Shown here one piece after another: positions 16,615 to 25,807 of a DNA stretch of 64,000 bases (positions within the stretch are counted from its first letter, which is position 1; every line of letters begins with the position of its first letter). The stretch lies in contig CAMTMP010000017.1 in assembly GCA_947073545.1 (NCBI GenBank), forward strand, positions 16,023 through 80,022, in the 5' to 3' direction. The DNA is from an uncultured bacterium. Lineage in GTDB: Bacteria > Bacillota > Clostridia > Lachnospirales > Lachnospiraceae. Below the pieces are notes generated by a model. The model was not told the DNA's origin, made no database searches, and saw only the letters and a program-made list of their open reading frames with translations. The position numbers were made by a program, and so were the translations under genes.

Positions 16615-16709
16615 TGGGACTAGGCAAGAGCGGGAAATTTTGATATACTTAATTCAATATGGAGAAATATTGGATAATGCGCAAAAAGCAGCGCGGAAAT
16701 GAGGAAAAC

Positions 16710-17093
16710 ATGGAACAGGAAGAAACGAAGAGCGGGTACGAGTCACAGGAGGAGAAAGCCGGGACGGTAAAGATCGCGGATGATGTGGTGGCGATGATCG
16801 CCGCGCTGGCAGCCACGGAGGTGGACGGAGTTGCGGCTATGGCGGGCAACCTCACAAATGAGCTTTTGAGCCGGGTCGGCGTCAGAGGACTTTCCAAAGG
16901 AGCCAAGGTGGAAGTGTCCGGAAAAAAGGTCAAGGTAGAACTTGCGATCACCATGGAATATGGCTATAACATTCCGGCTACCTGTCAGAGAGTGCAGACG
17001 AAGGTGAAAGGCGCGATTGAGAATATGACGGGGCTGGAGGTGCTGGATGTGAACATCCGCATTGCCGGTATCAATGTGACGAAGGAAAAATAG
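16710..17093 (+). CDS. Asp23/Gls24 family envelope stress protein
   Basis: The 127-residue protein shows the Asp23 family core: VKIADDVVAMIAALAATEVDGVAAMAG at about residues 21-47, then KGAKVEVSGKKVKVELAITMEYG and a C-terminal NITGLEVLDVNIRIAGI-like strand. ATG 16710 with GAGGAAAAC directly upstream is preferred over ATG 16659, which lacks a ribosome binding site and adds a basic 17-residue extension. Family members associate with the membrane or envelope and respond to alkaline or cell-wall stress; in Clostridia this copy is regularly encoded next to nusB, as here (14 bp gap). Confidence 0.9.
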   Translation: MEQEETKSGYESQEEKAGTVKIADDVVAMIAALAATEVDGVAAMAGNLTNELLSRVGVRGLSKGAKVEVSGKKVKVELAITMEYGYNIPATCQRVQTKVKGAIENMTGLEVLDVNIRIAGINVTKEK

Positions 17094-17107
17094 GACGAGT
17101 AGAGACT

Positions 17108-17503
17108 ATGAGCAGAAGAGAATTGCGCGAACAGGTATTTAAGCTGTTGTTCCGAGTAGAATTTAATAAAATGGAGGATATGCCGGAACAGGAGGAGCTG
17201 TTCTTTGAGGATGAGGATGCAGCAACGGACGGGGACGCAGCATATGTCTCAGAGAAATATCATAAAATTTCCGAAAAACTGGCTGAGATAGACGCGCTTT
17301 TGAATGAGAGAGCATCCGGATGGGATACCGGAAGAATGAGTAAGGTCGATCTGACGATCCTTCGTCTGGCCGTTTATGAGATTTGTTACGACGAGGATGT
17401 TCCTACCGGCGTCGCGATTAATGAGGCGGTGGAACTTGCCAAAAAATTCGGGCAGGACGCTTCCTACGGATTCGTGAACGGCGTTTTGGCTAAATTCGCA
17501 TAA
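17108..17503 (+). CDS. nusB: Transcription antitermination factor NusB
   Basis: NusB binds boxA RNA with NusE and supports antitermination of rRNA operons. The 131-residue protein begins SRRELREQVFKLLFRVEF and contains the conserved RMSKVDLTILRLAVYEICYDEDVPTGVAINEAVELAKKFG region, split here as residues about 77-117, and ends GFVNGVLAKFA. An acidic insert of about 20 residues (EQEELFFEDEDAATDGD) follows the first helix. It lies between asp23 and xseA with short gaps of 14 and 12 bp, so it is in one operon with them. Confidence 0.96.
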   Translation: MSRRELREQVFKLLFRVEFNKMEDMPEQEELFFEDEDAATDGDAAYVSEKYHKISEKLAEIDALLNERASGWDTGRMSKVDLTILRLAVYEICYDEDVPTGVAINEAVELAKKFGQDASYGFVNGVLAKFA

Positions 17504-17515
17504 GGCAGGATTCGT

Positions 17516-18733
17516 ATGCAGAACGTATATACAGTGGCACAGATCAATTCTTACATCAGGAATATGTTCACACAGGATTTTATGCTGCAGAAAGTCCGGA
17601 TCAGGGGTGAGGTAAGCAACTGTAAATACCATACCTCCGGACATATTTATTTTACGCTGAAGGATGCGAAAAGTGCGATATCATGCGTTATGTTTTCTTC
17701 TGACAGAACGGGGCTTCCTTTCCGGATGACGGAGGGACAGCAGATCATTGTAAGCGGCAGTGTGGATGTCTATGAGCGTGACGGAAAATACCAGATCTAC
17801 GCCAGACAGATAGAGTTGGACGGTATCGGTGCGCTGTACGAGAAATATGAGCAGTTGAAAGCGGAGCTTGCGGAGCGGGGGATGTTTGCCGAAGAGTATA
17901 AGCGGCCGATTCCCCGCTATATCAGGGTTTTGGGCGTGGTGACGGCTGAGACGGGTGCGGCGGTGCGCGACATCATCAATGTGGCGGCCAGAAGGAACCC
18001 ATATGTGCAGGTCATTCTTTACCCGGCCATTGTACAGGGGGATGCGGCGGTACCCAGTATCATAAACGGGATTCGGGCGCTGGAGCGTCTGCGGGTGGAC
18101 ACCATCATTGTGGGACGGGGCGGCGGTTCCATTGAGGATCTCTGGGCCTTTAACGAGGAGGCGGTAGCACAGGCCGTATTCGACTGCAGCATTCCGGTGA
18201 TCTCCGCGGTGGGGCATGAGACAGACGTGACGATCACGGATTTTGTGGCGGATCTGCGTGCGCCTACGCCGTCTGCGGCCGCGGAGCTTGCGGTCTGCGA
18301 TTTTTTTCAGTTGGAGGAGCGGATGACTGCGTATGCCTGTACCATGCAGCGTCTTTGCATGAGAACGGTACAAAGCAGCAGGAACAGGGCAGAGCAGTAC
18401 GGGGTACGACTGCGATACCTAAGCCCCCTCTATATTCTGCGCACGAGAAAAACCCAGTCCGTAACGTTGGAGGAGCGCCTGCAGGCGGCAATGGAGAGAA
18501 AGCTGCAGGAGATGAGACACAGGCTTGCGCTGTATGCCGCGCAGATGAAAGGGCTTTCGCCGCTGGACAAGCTGAGTCAGGGTTACGCCTATGCGGCTGA
18601 CATGGACGGAAAGACTTTATCCTCCGTGGAGCAGGTGGCGGTTGGAGAACAGATCCGGGTCTATGTAAAGGACGGCAGCCTTTTGGCGCAGGTGCAGGAG
18701 AAAGAGTATGGCGAAAAAGAAGGAAGAAGATAA
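17516..18733 (+). CDS. xseA: Exodeoxyribonuclease VII large subunit
   Basis: XseA is the catalytic subunit of exonuclease VII, which degrades single-stranded DNA. The 405-residue protein has an N-terminal OB-fold (about residues 5-100; VRIRGEVSNCKYHTSGHIYFTLKD), the catalytic domain with GVVTAETGAAVRDI and GRGGGSIEDLWAFNEE (about residues 200-216), the helical part with VADLRAPTPSAAAELA, and a C-terminal SPLDKLSQGYAYA motif. It overlaps xseB by 26 bp, which supports coupled translation of the two subunits. Confidence 0.96.
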   Translation: MQNVYTVAQINSYIRNMFTQDFMLQKVRIRGEVSNCKYHTSGHIYFTLKDAKSAISCVMFSSDRTGLPFRMTEGQQIIVSGSVDVYERDGKYQIYARQIELDGIGALYEKYEQLKAELAERGMFAEEYKRPIPRYIRVLGVVTAETGAAVRDIINVAARRNPYVQVILYPAIVQGDAAVPSIINGIRALERLRVDTIIVGRGGGSIEDLWAFNEEAVAQAVFDCSIPVISAVGHETDVTITDFVADLRAPTPSAAAELAVCDFFQLEERMTAYACTMQRLCMRTVQSSRNRAEQYGVRLRYLSPLYILRTRKTQSVTLEERLQAAMERKLQEMRHRLALYAAQMKGLSPLDKLSQGYAYAADMDGKTLSSVEQVAVGEQIRVYVKDGSLLAQVQEKEYGEKEGRR

Positions 18734-18947
18734 GACAGAAATAGAACAGACGTTATCATTGGAGGATGCGTTTGCACAGATAGAGGGATTGATCGGCCGG
18801 CTGGAGGCGGAGGACATTACGCTGGAGCAGTCCTTTGCGGAGTATAATCGAGGGATGGCGCTTTTGGCACAGTGCAATGAAACCTTAGACCGGGTGGAAA
18901 AGAAAGTGCTGAAGATCAACGAGGGCGGTGGATTGGATGAATTTTAA
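18708..18947 (+). CDS. xseB: Exodeoxyribonuclease VII small subunit
   Basis: The 79-residue helical protein has the XseB signature LSLEDAFAQIEGLIGRLEAEDITLEQSFAEYNRGMAL, which I cite here by its ends at about residues 15-50. XseB forms coiled-coil filaments on XseA. The start at ATG 18708 overlaps xseA by 26 bp and the end overlaps the alternative, longer start of ispA. Its C-terminus KVLKINEGGG is close to the family's. Confidence 0.95.
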   Translation: MAKKKEEDKTEIEQTLSLEDAFAQIEGLIGRLEAEDITLEQSFAEYNRGMALLAQCNETLDRVEKKVLKINEGGGLDEF

Positions 18948-19839
18948 AGAGGAACTGGAGAAGAAAACGGGGGAAGTGGAGAGCGTACTCGCAGCATATC
19001 TGCCGAAAGCGGAAGGATTTCAGGGTAAAGTGCTGGAAGCCATGGCGTATGCGGTGTCGGCGGGGGGAAAGAGACTGCGGCCCCTGCTGATGAGGGAGAC
19101 TGCGGCCCTGTTTGGGGAGACGGGAGAGGGACTGTCCTGTTTTATGGCGGCCATCGAATTTATCCACACCTACTCCCTTATTCACGACGATCTGCCGGCT
19201 TTGGACAATGACGATTACCGCAGAGGCAGGAAAACGACCCATGTGGTTTACGGCGAAGATATCGCCGTGATTGCGGGGGACGGTCTCTTAAACTATGCAT
19301 ATGAGACGGCTCTTCGCGCGTTTGGCTGGGCGGTGACCATAGAGGATTACCAAAGAACGGAACAGGCCATGCATATCTTGGGGAGAAAAGCCGGAGTTTA
19401 CGGCATGGTCGGCGGGCAGTGCGCGGATCTTCTGGCGGAGAAGCCGGAGACAGAGGTGACGGAGGAGATGCTTCTGTATATCCATAAAAATAAGACCGCC
19501 GCGCTGATTCAGGCAGCAATGACGATCGGAGCCGTGCTTGCGGGGGCTGACGAAAAGGCGGTGGCACAGATCGAACGGTGCGCGGAGAATATCGGCATCG
19601 CCTTCCAGATTCAGGATGATATTCTGGATGTGACAAGCAGTCTGGAAGTGCTTGGAAAGCCGACGGGGAGCGATGAGAAGAATCACAAATTGACCTATGT
19701 GGCCATGCACGGTGTGGAAGTGTCTAGGAGACAGGTGGAGACGCTCTCGGGGGAGGCAGTCGGGATATTGCAAGCATTTCCGCACAGGAACGCTTTTCTG
19801 GAAACTTTGGTGGAGCAGTTGATCTACAGAGAAAAATAA
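18937..19839 (+). CDS. ispA: Polyprenyl (farnesyl) diphosphate synthase
   Basis: This cytosolic enzyme condenses isopentenyl diphosphate with allylic diphosphates to farnesyl or longer diphosphates. The 300-residue protein shows the first Asp-rich motif HDDLPALDNDDYRRGR (about residues 83-98) and the second FQIQDDILDVTS (about 224-235), with GGKRLRPLL near residue 45. The bulky residues before the first Asp motif fit a short-chain synthase. ATG 18937 is preferred to GTG 18928 because GAGGGCGGTGG lies 6 bp before it. It follows xseB and precedes dxs, so the operon supplies isoprenoids from precursor to product. Confidence 0.93.
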   Translation: MNFKEELEKKTGEVESVLAAYLPKAEGFQGKVLEAMAYAVSAGGKRLRPLLMRETAALFGETGEGLSCFMAAIEFIHTYSLIHDDLPALDNDDYRRGRKTTHVVYGEDIAVIAGDGLLNYAYETALRAFGWAVTIEDYQRTEQAMHILGRKAGVYGMVGGQCADLLAEKPETEVTEEMLLYIHKNKTAALIQAAMTIGAVLAGADEKAVAQIERCAENIGIAFQIQDDILDVTSSLEVLGKPTGSDEKNHKLTYVAMHGVEVSRRQVETLSGEAVGILQAFPHRNAFLETLVEQLIYREK

Positions 19840-19886
19840 GGGGCACGGATTTAAGATTCTGCCGAAGCGGAATCATGGGGGTTAGT

Positions 19887-21770
19887 ATGTTACTTGAGCA
19901 GATAACACAGACGAATGATATCAAGCAGATTGCGCCGGAGGATTACGGCGTACTGGCGGAGGAAATCAGACAATTTCTGATTCAGACCATAAGCGTGACC
20001 GGCGGGCACCTCGGTTCTAATCTCGGGGCGGTGGAATTGACCATGGCGCTTCACTTATTTTTAAATCTGCCGGAGGACAAGCTGATCTGGGATGTGGGGC
20101 ATCAGTCCTACACCCATAAGATACTTACGGGCCGCCGGGACGGTTTTGTGAATCTGCGGAAATTCGGCGGTATGAGCGGTTTCCCCAAACGCAAGGAGAG
20201 CGATTGTGACTGTTTTGATACGGGACACAGCTCCACCTCCATATCGGCCGGGCTTGGCATGGTGAAAGCCAGAGATATTCAGGACGGCAGCAATACCATC
20301 GTCTCCGTGATCGGCGACGGATCGCTCACGGGCGGCATGGCTTATGAGGCGTTGAATAACGCTTCCCGTCTGGAGACCAATTTTATCATTGTCCTTAACG
20401 ATAACGATATGTCCATTTCCGAGAACGTGGGCGGCATCTCGAAATATCTGAATAATATCCGGACGGCAGATATGTATCTGGACTTGAAGGAAGGAATTTA
20501 TAATTCCCTGCGCGGCAAGCCAAAGTACGGTGACAAGGTGGTAAGCCAGATCAGACGCGCCAAGAGCAGTTTTAAGCATCTGGTGGTGCCTGGCATGTTT
20601 TTTGAGGATATGGGCATTACCTATCTGGGGCCTGTAGACGGCCACAATATACAGGAAATGGTACATATATTCCGCGAGGCAAGGAAAGTCAAAAAGGCGG
20701 TTCTTGTCCATGTGATCACACAGAAGGGCAGAGGATATGCGCCTGCGGAGCGGCATCCGGCCAGATTCCACGGGGCGGAGCCTTTTGATATCGAGACGGG
20801 GATTCCCAGCGCCCCCAAGGCGAAGGCAAATTATACGGACATTTTCTCTACGGTTATGTGCAAGCTGGGCCAGCGGGACGAGAAAGTGGTGGCGATCACG
20901 GCGGCTATGCCGGACGGCGTGGGCCTGAAACGGTTTCGCAATATGTACCCGGAGCGTTTCTTTGACGTGGGGATCGCGGAGGAACATGCGGTTACCTTTG
21001 CGGCCGGTCTGGCAGCGGGCGGTTTGAAGCCTATCGTGGCAATCTACTCTTCCTTCCTGCAAAGAGCCTATGACCAGATCCTGCACGACGTCTGCATCCA
21101 GAATCTGCCGGTGGTATTTTGTATCGACAGGGCAGGGCTTGTGGGGAGTGACGGAGAGACGCATCAGGGGTTGTTTGATCTGTCTTACCTGTCTTCCATA
21201 CCGAATATGCATGTGATGGCGCCCAAGAATAAGTGGGAGCTTTCCGATATGATCAAATTTGCGGTGGAGCTTGGCGCTCCTGTAGCCATCCGCTATCCCA
21301 GAGGGGAAGCCTTTGACGGCCTGAAAGAGCACAGGGCGCCCGTAGCCTATGGGAAGAGTGAGGTACTGTTTGAGGAGAAGGATATCATTCTTCTGGCGGT
21401 GGGCAGCATGGTGAAGGTGGCGCTTACGGTGCGGGAGAAGTTGAAAGAAAAAGGATTTTTCTGTTCGCTGGTAAACGCCCGTTTTGTGAAACCCATCGAC
21501 GAGGAGCAGATACACAGGGCGTGCAAAAACCACAGATTGATCGTGACGATGGAAGAGAATGTGGCAAGCGGCGGCTTCGGCGACCGTGTCAGAGAATTTG
21601 TAGATTCTCTGGGGGCAGAAACGAAGGTGCTTGGCATCGCCATTCCGGACGAGTATGTGGAGCATGGAAATGTAGAGCTTTTAAAGCAGGAGACAGGTAT
21701 CGACGCGGCGTCTGTGGAAGAAAAGGTGGCTGCGGCATGGCAGGCGATGACGGATAATCAGGGACTATGA
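19887..21770 (+). CDS. dxs: 1-deoxy-D-xylulose-5-phosphate synthase
   Basis: DXS makes 1-deoxyxylulose 5-phosphate from pyruvate and glyceraldehyde 3-phosphate with thiamine diphosphate, the entry step of the MEP pathway. The 627-residue protein has GHLGSNLGAVELTMALH near residue 34, the ThDP motif GDGSLTGGMAYEALNN (about 146-161), HGAEPFDIETG, the catalytic Glu in GIAEEHAVTFAAGLA and the C-terminal transketolase domain ending with VEHGNVELLKQE. ATG 19887 behind GGGGGTTAGT is preferred; ATG 19875 would add four residues. The stop overlaps the start of tlyA by 4 bp. Confidence 0.96.
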   Translation: MLLEQITQTNDIKQIAPEDYGVLAEEIRQFLIQTISVTGGHLGSNLGAVELTMALHLFLNLPEDKLIWDVGHQSYTHKILTGRRDGFVNLRKFGGMSGFPKRKESDCDCFDTGHSSTSISAGLGMVKARDIQDGSNTIVSVIGDGSLTGGMAYEALNNASRLETNFIIVLNDNDMSISENVGGISKYLNNIRTADMYLDLKEGIYNSLRGKPKYGDKVVSQIRRAKSSFKHLVVPGMFFEDMGITYLGPVDGHNIQEMVHIFREARKVKKAVLVHVITQKGRGYAPAERHPARFHGAEPFDIETGIPSAPKAKANYTDIFSTVMCKLGQRDEKVVAITAAMPDGVGLKRFRNMYPERFFDVGIAEEHAVTFAAGLAAGGLKPIVAIYSSFLQRAYDQILHDVCIQNLPVVFCIDRAGLVGSDGETHQGLFDLSYLSSIPNMHVMAPKNKWELSDMIKFAVELGAPVAIRYPRGEAFDGLKEHRAPVAYGKSEVLFEEKDIILLAVGSMVKVALTVREKLKEKGFFCSLVNARFVKPIDEEQIHRACKNHRLIVTMEENVASGGFGDRVREFVDSLGAETKVLGIAIPDEYVEHGNVELLKQETGIDAASVEEKVAAAWQAMTDNQGL

Positions 21771-22663
21771 AAGAAAGACTGGATGTAATTCTGGTCAGAC
21801 AGGGATATGCGCCCTCACGAGAGAAAGCAAAAGCGCTTCTCATGGCTGGAAATGTGTTTGTGAATAACCAGCGGGAGGATAAGGCGGGTACACTGTTTGA
21901 CGAGTGTAAAATAGTGATTGAGGTGAAGGGCAGACAGCTCCCCTACGTAAGCCGCGGCGGCCTTAAACTGGAGCGGGCCATCGGACAGTTTCCGATTACC
22001 CTGCAGGATAAGGTCTGTATGGATATCGGCGCGTCTACCGGCGGATTTACGGACTGTATGCTCCAAAACGGCGCGGGAAAGGTGTATGCCATAGATGTGG
22101 GACACGGGCAGCTTGATTGGAAACTGCGCAGTGACGAGAGAGTGGTCTGCATGGAAAAGACCAATTTCCGCTATGTGACGGATGAGGAGATCAGGGAACC
22201 CATCGACTTTGCGTCGGTGGACGTTTCTTTTATTTCTCTCACCAAGATACTGATACCTGCAAGGAAACTTTTGCGGCAGGGAGGAGAAATGGTCTGCCTG
22301 ATCAAGCCCCAGTTTGAGGCCGGACGTGACAAGGTCGGAAAAAAGGGCGTGGTGCGGGATCGGAAGGTACATGTGGAAGTGGTGCGGCGGGTTGTGGATT
22401 ACGCGGATATGATCGGTTTTTCAGTGAAGGGGCTTACCTATTCGCCGATTAAGGGGCCGGAGGGAAACATTGAGTATCTGATGTGGCTGGAGAAACGGGC
22501 CGAAATCGCGGCAGAGATTCAGGACATATCGGAAAAGGAAGCGATCGACGCACTTTCTGCGCTGTCTGCGGCCGGAAAAGGCATTTCCTGTGAGGAAGGA
22601 CAGGGGGCGCGGATTTTGGAGCTGGTTGAGGAGGCGCACGGCGCGCTGGACGAGGCGAAATAG
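21767..22663 (+). CDS. tlyA: TlyA family rRNA (cytidine-2'-O)-methyltransferase
   Basis: The 298-residue protein has an N-terminal S4 RNA-binding domain (RLDVILVRQGYAPSREKAKA) and an FtsJ-like methyltransferase domain with the SAM motif MDIGASTGGFTDCML near residue 85, VDVSFISLTKIL near residue 150 and LIKPQFEAGRDKVGKKGVVRD near residue 182. TlyA proteins methylate ribose of cytidines in 16S and/or 23S rRNA; haemolysin naming is historical. It overlaps dxs by 4 bp and is followed after 3 bp by nadK, the usual clostridial order. Confidence 0.93.
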   Translation: MKERLDVILVRQGYAPSREKAKALLMAGNVFVNNQREDKAGTLFDECKIVIEVKGRQLPYVSRGGLKLERAIGQFPITLQDKVCMDIGASTGGFTDCMLQNGAGKVYAIDVGHGQLDWKLRSDERVVCMEKTNFRYVTDEEIREPIDFASVDVSFISLTKILIPARKLLRQGGEMVCLIKPQFEAGRDKVGKKGVVRDRKVHVEVVRRVVDYADMIGFSVKGLTYSPIKGPEGNIEYLMWLEKRAEIAAEIQDISEKEAIDALSALSAAGKGISCEEGQGARILELVEEAHGALDEAK

Positions 22664-22666
22664 CGG

Positions 22667-23503
22667 ATGAAGAAATTCTATCTGATTACCAACGAGGCGA
22701 AAGACCCCGCTGGAGAGATCACAAATAAAATAACAGATATTATTAAAAGGCACGGCGGAGAAGCCGTCTGTGTCAAAAATGAGAGACAGATCCTTGCCAA
22801 AAAAGAGACGGACGGGGTGGACTGTGCGCTTGTACTGGGAGGAGACGGGACGCTGCTTCGGGCGGCCGGAAATATGCTTGACAGCGGGATTCCCCTTCTC
22901 GGCATCAATCTCGGCACGCTGGGCTATCTGGCGGAGGTGGAGAGCGGCAGCGCAGAGGAGGCGGTGGAGAAGCTTTTGAGGGATGCCTTTGTCAGGGAGG
23001 AGCGGATGATGCTCTCCGGCAAGGTACAGACCGGGGAGGGCGAGGAGAGGCACGCATTGAATGATATCGTGATTTCCCGCTGTGGCTCCCTGCAGACTCT
23101 GAATGTCCGCATCCATGTGAACGACAGGTTTTTAAACGATTACTGTGCGGACGGTGTGATCGTTGCCACCCCCACGGGGTCTACGGGCTACAATCTCTCG
23201 GCGGGCGGGCCCATTGTGGAGCCGTCGGCCAGGCTTCTGCTTTTGACGCCGATCTGTCCGCACACCTTAAATACCCGCAGCATCGTGTTTTCGCCGGAGG
23301 ATGAAATCACGGTGGAGATTCCCGAGGGGAGAGACGGGCATGAGCAGGCGGTGGAGGCCAATTTTGACGGCAGCCATAGGATAACGCTCAGAACCGGAGA
23401 CTGCATCCGAATCCGCCGTTCCGATAAGACAACGGGAATTATCAGACTTAATACGGAGAGCTTTCTGGCGGTGCTCCATAAAAAAATGAGTGAAGCAATA
23501 TAG
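22667..23503 (+). CDS. nadK: NAD kinase
   Basis: NadK phosphorylates NAD to NADP in the cytoplasm. The 278-residue protein has the diagnostic GGDGTLLRAA (about residues 63-72), GTLGYLAEV, ALNDIVISR and TPTGSTGYNLSAGGPIVEP (about 165-183). Start ATG 22667 lies 3 bp after tlyA, and translational coupling is likely. Length is typical for the family. The gene sits between tlyA and argR. Confidence 0.95.
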   Translation: MKKFYLITNEAKDPAGEITNKITDIIKRHGGEAVCVKNERQILAKKETDGVDCALVLGGDGTLLRAAGNMLDSGIPLLGINLGTLGYLAEVESGSAEEAVEKLLRDAFVREERMMLSGKVQTGEGEERHALNDIVISRCGSLQTLNVRIHVNDRFLNDYCADGVIVATPTGSTGYNLSAGGPIVEPSARLLLLTPICPHTLNTRSIVFSPEDEITVEIPEGRDGHEQAVEANFDGSHRITLRTGDCIRIRRSDKTTGIIRLNTESFLAVLHKKMSEAI

Positions 23504-23531
23504 ATAGTTACGAAAAGGATTTGCACGTGTT

Positions 23532-23981
23532 ATGAAAAAGAAAAGGCACGAGAAAATTATAGAGCTGATTACGCAGCATGAAATAGAAACCCAGGAGGAG
23601 CTGGTCGAGCGGCTGCGGGCTGACGGATACGAGATTACGCAGGCCACAGTGTCCAGAGATATCAGAGAATTAAAGCTCTCCAAGATACCTACCGGCAGGG
23701 GGCGGCAGAAATATGTGGCTTTCGGCGGGGAGGAAGTGCATCTGGGCGACAAGTACGGCAGGGTTTTGAAAGAAGGGTATGTGTCCATGGAACTGGCGCA
23801 GAATCTTTTGGTATTAAAAACCGTGTCAGGTATGGCTATGGCTGTGGCGGCGGCGGTGGACGCCATGAAGATTGAGGAAGTCGTCGGCTGCATCGCCGGG
23901 GATAATACGATCATGATGGCGATGCGAAGCGAGCAGGATGCCAGGATCGTGATGGAGAAGATTGGCAGAATGGTCGGTTAG
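23532..23981 (+). CDS. argR: Arginine repressor / regulator ArgR
   Basis: The 149-residue protein has an N-terminal winged helix (KKRHEKIIELITQHEIETQEELVERL, then TQATVSRDIRELKLSKIP) and a C-terminal arginine-binding hexamerisation domain with GDNTIMMAMRSEQDA near the end. It would bind ARG boxes and regulate arginine metabolism in response to arginine. Genes for arginine metabolism are not in this window; argR next to recN and nadK is a conserved Firmicutes arrangement. ATG 23532 lacks a strong ribosome binding site (GGATTTGCACGTGTT). Confidence 0.95.
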   Translation: MKKKRHEKIIELITQHEIETQEELVERLRADGYEITQATVSRDIRELKLSKIPTGRGRQKYVAFGGEEVHLGDKYGRVLKEGYVSMELAQNLLVLKTVSGMAMAVAAAVDAMKIEEVVGCIAGDNTIMMAMRSEQDARIVMEKIGRMVG

Positions 23982-24040
23982 CGTGAAAAAAGCGGGCATT
24001 TTCCGTATCGATTTGATAGACAGACTGAAAAGAGGGTAGA

Positions 24041-25717
24041 ATGTTACAGAGTTTACATGTGAAAAATCTGGCTTTGATTGACGAGACAGAGGTAACCTTC
24101 GGCGGCGGACTCAATATTCTGACCGGGGAAACCGGAGCCGGAAAGTCCATAATTATCGGGTCCATCAATCTGGCGCTGGGCGCAAAGGCGGATAAGGAAA
24201 TGATCCGTTCGGGGGCGGAGTATGCGTTGGTAGAGCTGGTGTTCACCGTGGAGGACCCGGCACAGGTGAAAGCCATACAGAATATGGAACTTTCGCTGGA
24301 GGAAGGACAGCTTATTCTGCAGAGAAAGATTATGGAGAACCGCAGCCAGTGTAAAGTCTGCGGAGAGACGGTGACCGCGAAACAGCTCAGACAGCTCTCA
24401 GAGATTTTGATCGATATTCACGGGCAGCATGAGCACCAGTCGCTTCTAAAGGAAGCAAAGCAGCTTGAAATATTGGATGCCTACGCGGGGAGCGGTCTTT
24501 CGAAAAAAAAGCTGCAGCTATGTGAAACTTACAGACAGTATCGGGACAAATGCCGGGAACTGTCCGAGAATGAGGCGGATGAGGAGACGCGCAAGAAGGA
24601 GTGCGCTCTGGCTGAGTTTGAGTGCCGGGAGATCGAGGAGGCAGCGCTTGTTCCCGGAGAGGATGAGGAGGTTGAGCGGGCCTACCAGCGGATGAGTAAT
24701 GCCAGAAAGATCGAGGCGGCGGCGGTCAGCGCCCATGCCCTGTGCGGCTATGAAAACAGCGGCGCCGGCAGCGTGATCGCAAGGGCGCTTCGGGAAATAC
24801 GTGCTGTTTCCGCCTATGACGGGACGCTTAAGGAGTATGAAAAGCAGCTATTGGACATCGACAGCCTTCTGAACGATTATAACAGGGGGATGGCGGAGTA
24901 CCTTTCGGGGCTGGAGTTTGACGCAGGGCTGTTTGAGCAGACGGAAATACGCCTGAATCTGATCAACCGTTTGAAATCAAAATATGGAAATTCCGTGAAG
25001 GAGATTCTTGACTATCGGGAACGCGCTTTGGAAACCATAGAAAAGTATCAGGACTATGACGCTTACAGGGCAGCGCTTGAGGAGGAGACGGTGGCGCTTA
25101 AGGAGAAGGCGCTTGCGCTTTCTGATGAGATTTCCGCCCGCCGGAAGAAAAATGCCAAGGCGCTTTCCGAAAAGATGAGAGGGGCCCTTACCGATCTGAA
25201 TTTTGAACAGGCAGTTTTCGAGATTCAGGTGGAGGCCGACGAGGAGAGACTTTCTGAAAACGGCTATGACAGGGTGTGTTTTTTGATTTCCACGAATCCC
25301 GGAGAACCGGTGAAGGAGCTTTCACAGGTGGCCAGCGGCGGAGAGCTTTCCCGCATCATGCTGGCGCTCAAAACGGTGCTGGCGGATAAGGACGAGATTG
25401 AAACGCTGATTTTTGACGAAATTGACACCGGGATCAGCGGCAGAACAGCGTGGAAAGTTTCGGAAAAAATGGGAATATTGGGAAAAGGGCATCAGTTGAT
25501 CTGCATCACCCATCTGCCGCAGATTGCGGCCATGGCCGACACCCATTTTGTCATAGAAAAGCAGGTGGAGGATAACAGGTCCATTACCAGAATCAGGGAG
25601 CTTAGACGGCAGGAGAGCGTAGAGGAGCTGGCCAGAATGCTGGGCGGCGACGTGATTACGGAGAGCGCCATAAAAAACGCCGAGGAAATGAAAGAATTGG
25701 CAGGAAAAACTAAATAA
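24041..25717 (+). CDS. recN: DNA repair protein RecN
   Basis: RecN is an SMC-like ATPase recruited to double-strand breaks. The 558-residue protein has Walker A TGETGAGKSIIIGSI (about residues 29-43), a long central coiled coil (about 150-370), the ABC signature ASGGELSRIMLALK (about 428-441) and Walker B TLIFDEIDTGISG (about 452-464), ending with a TESAIKNAEEMKELA helix. ATG 24041 follows AAAGAGGGTAGA. It closes the asp23-to-recN operon and is followed by a terminator at 25753-25780. No SOS box is evident directly upstream. Confidence 0.96.
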   Translation: MLQSLHVKNLALIDETEVTFGGGLNILTGETGAGKSIIIGSINLALGAKADKEMIRSGAEYALVELVFTVEDPAQVKAIQNMELSLEEGQLILQRKIMENRSQCKVCGETVTAKQLRQLSEILIDIHGQHEHQSLLKEAKQLEILDAYAGSGLSKKKLQLCETYRQYRDKCRELSENEADEETRKKECALAEFECREIEEAALVPGEDEEVERAYQRMSNARKIEAAAVSAHALCGYENSGAGSVIARALREIRAVSAYDGTLKEYEKQLLDIDSLLNDYNRGMAEYLSGLEFDAGLFEQTEIRLNLINRLKSKYGNSVKEILDYRERALETIEKYQDYDAYRAALEEETVALKEKALALSDEISARRKKNAKALSEKMRGALTDLNFEQAVFEIQVEADEERLSENGYDRVCFLISTNPGEPVKELSQVASGGELSRIMLALKTVLADKDEIETLIFDEIDTGISGRTAWKVSEKMGILGKGHQLICITHLPQIAAMADTHFVIEKQVEDNRSITRIRELRRQESVEELARMLGGDVITESAIKNAEEMKELAGKTK

Positions 25718-25752
25718 TACAAAATTAAAAAATAAGATTCTTCACATACTAG

Positions 25753-25784
25753 AAAGGACATACTGTAAAGTGTGTCCTTTCGCA
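25753..25784 (+). terminator. Terminator hairpin downstream of recN
   Basis: AAAGGACATAC (25753-25763) pairs with GTGTGTCCTTT (25770-25780) with a G-U pair around a 6-nt loop. Only a short T-run (CTTT) ends the stem. The recurring TTTGCGCGC... element starts right behind it. Confidence 0.7.
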
Positions 25785-25806
25785 TTTGCGCGCATAAGCA
25801 GAGTCA
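25785..25806. repeat. 22-bp intergenic repeat, copy 1
   Basis: The 22-bp stretch ending GCGCGCATAAGCAGAGTCA is identical to 54602-54623. Both copies follow a terminator hairpin directly. Function unknown. Confidence 0.85.
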
Positions 25807-25807
25807 G

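Noticed and set aside
20061..21665. A 534-codon open frame on the minus strand opposite dxs
   Set aside because: It lies wholly inside the dxs gene, whose product has all family motifs. The antisense product is His/Arg-rich with no recognisable domain and no ribosome binding site, typical of the shadow of a GC-rich gene.
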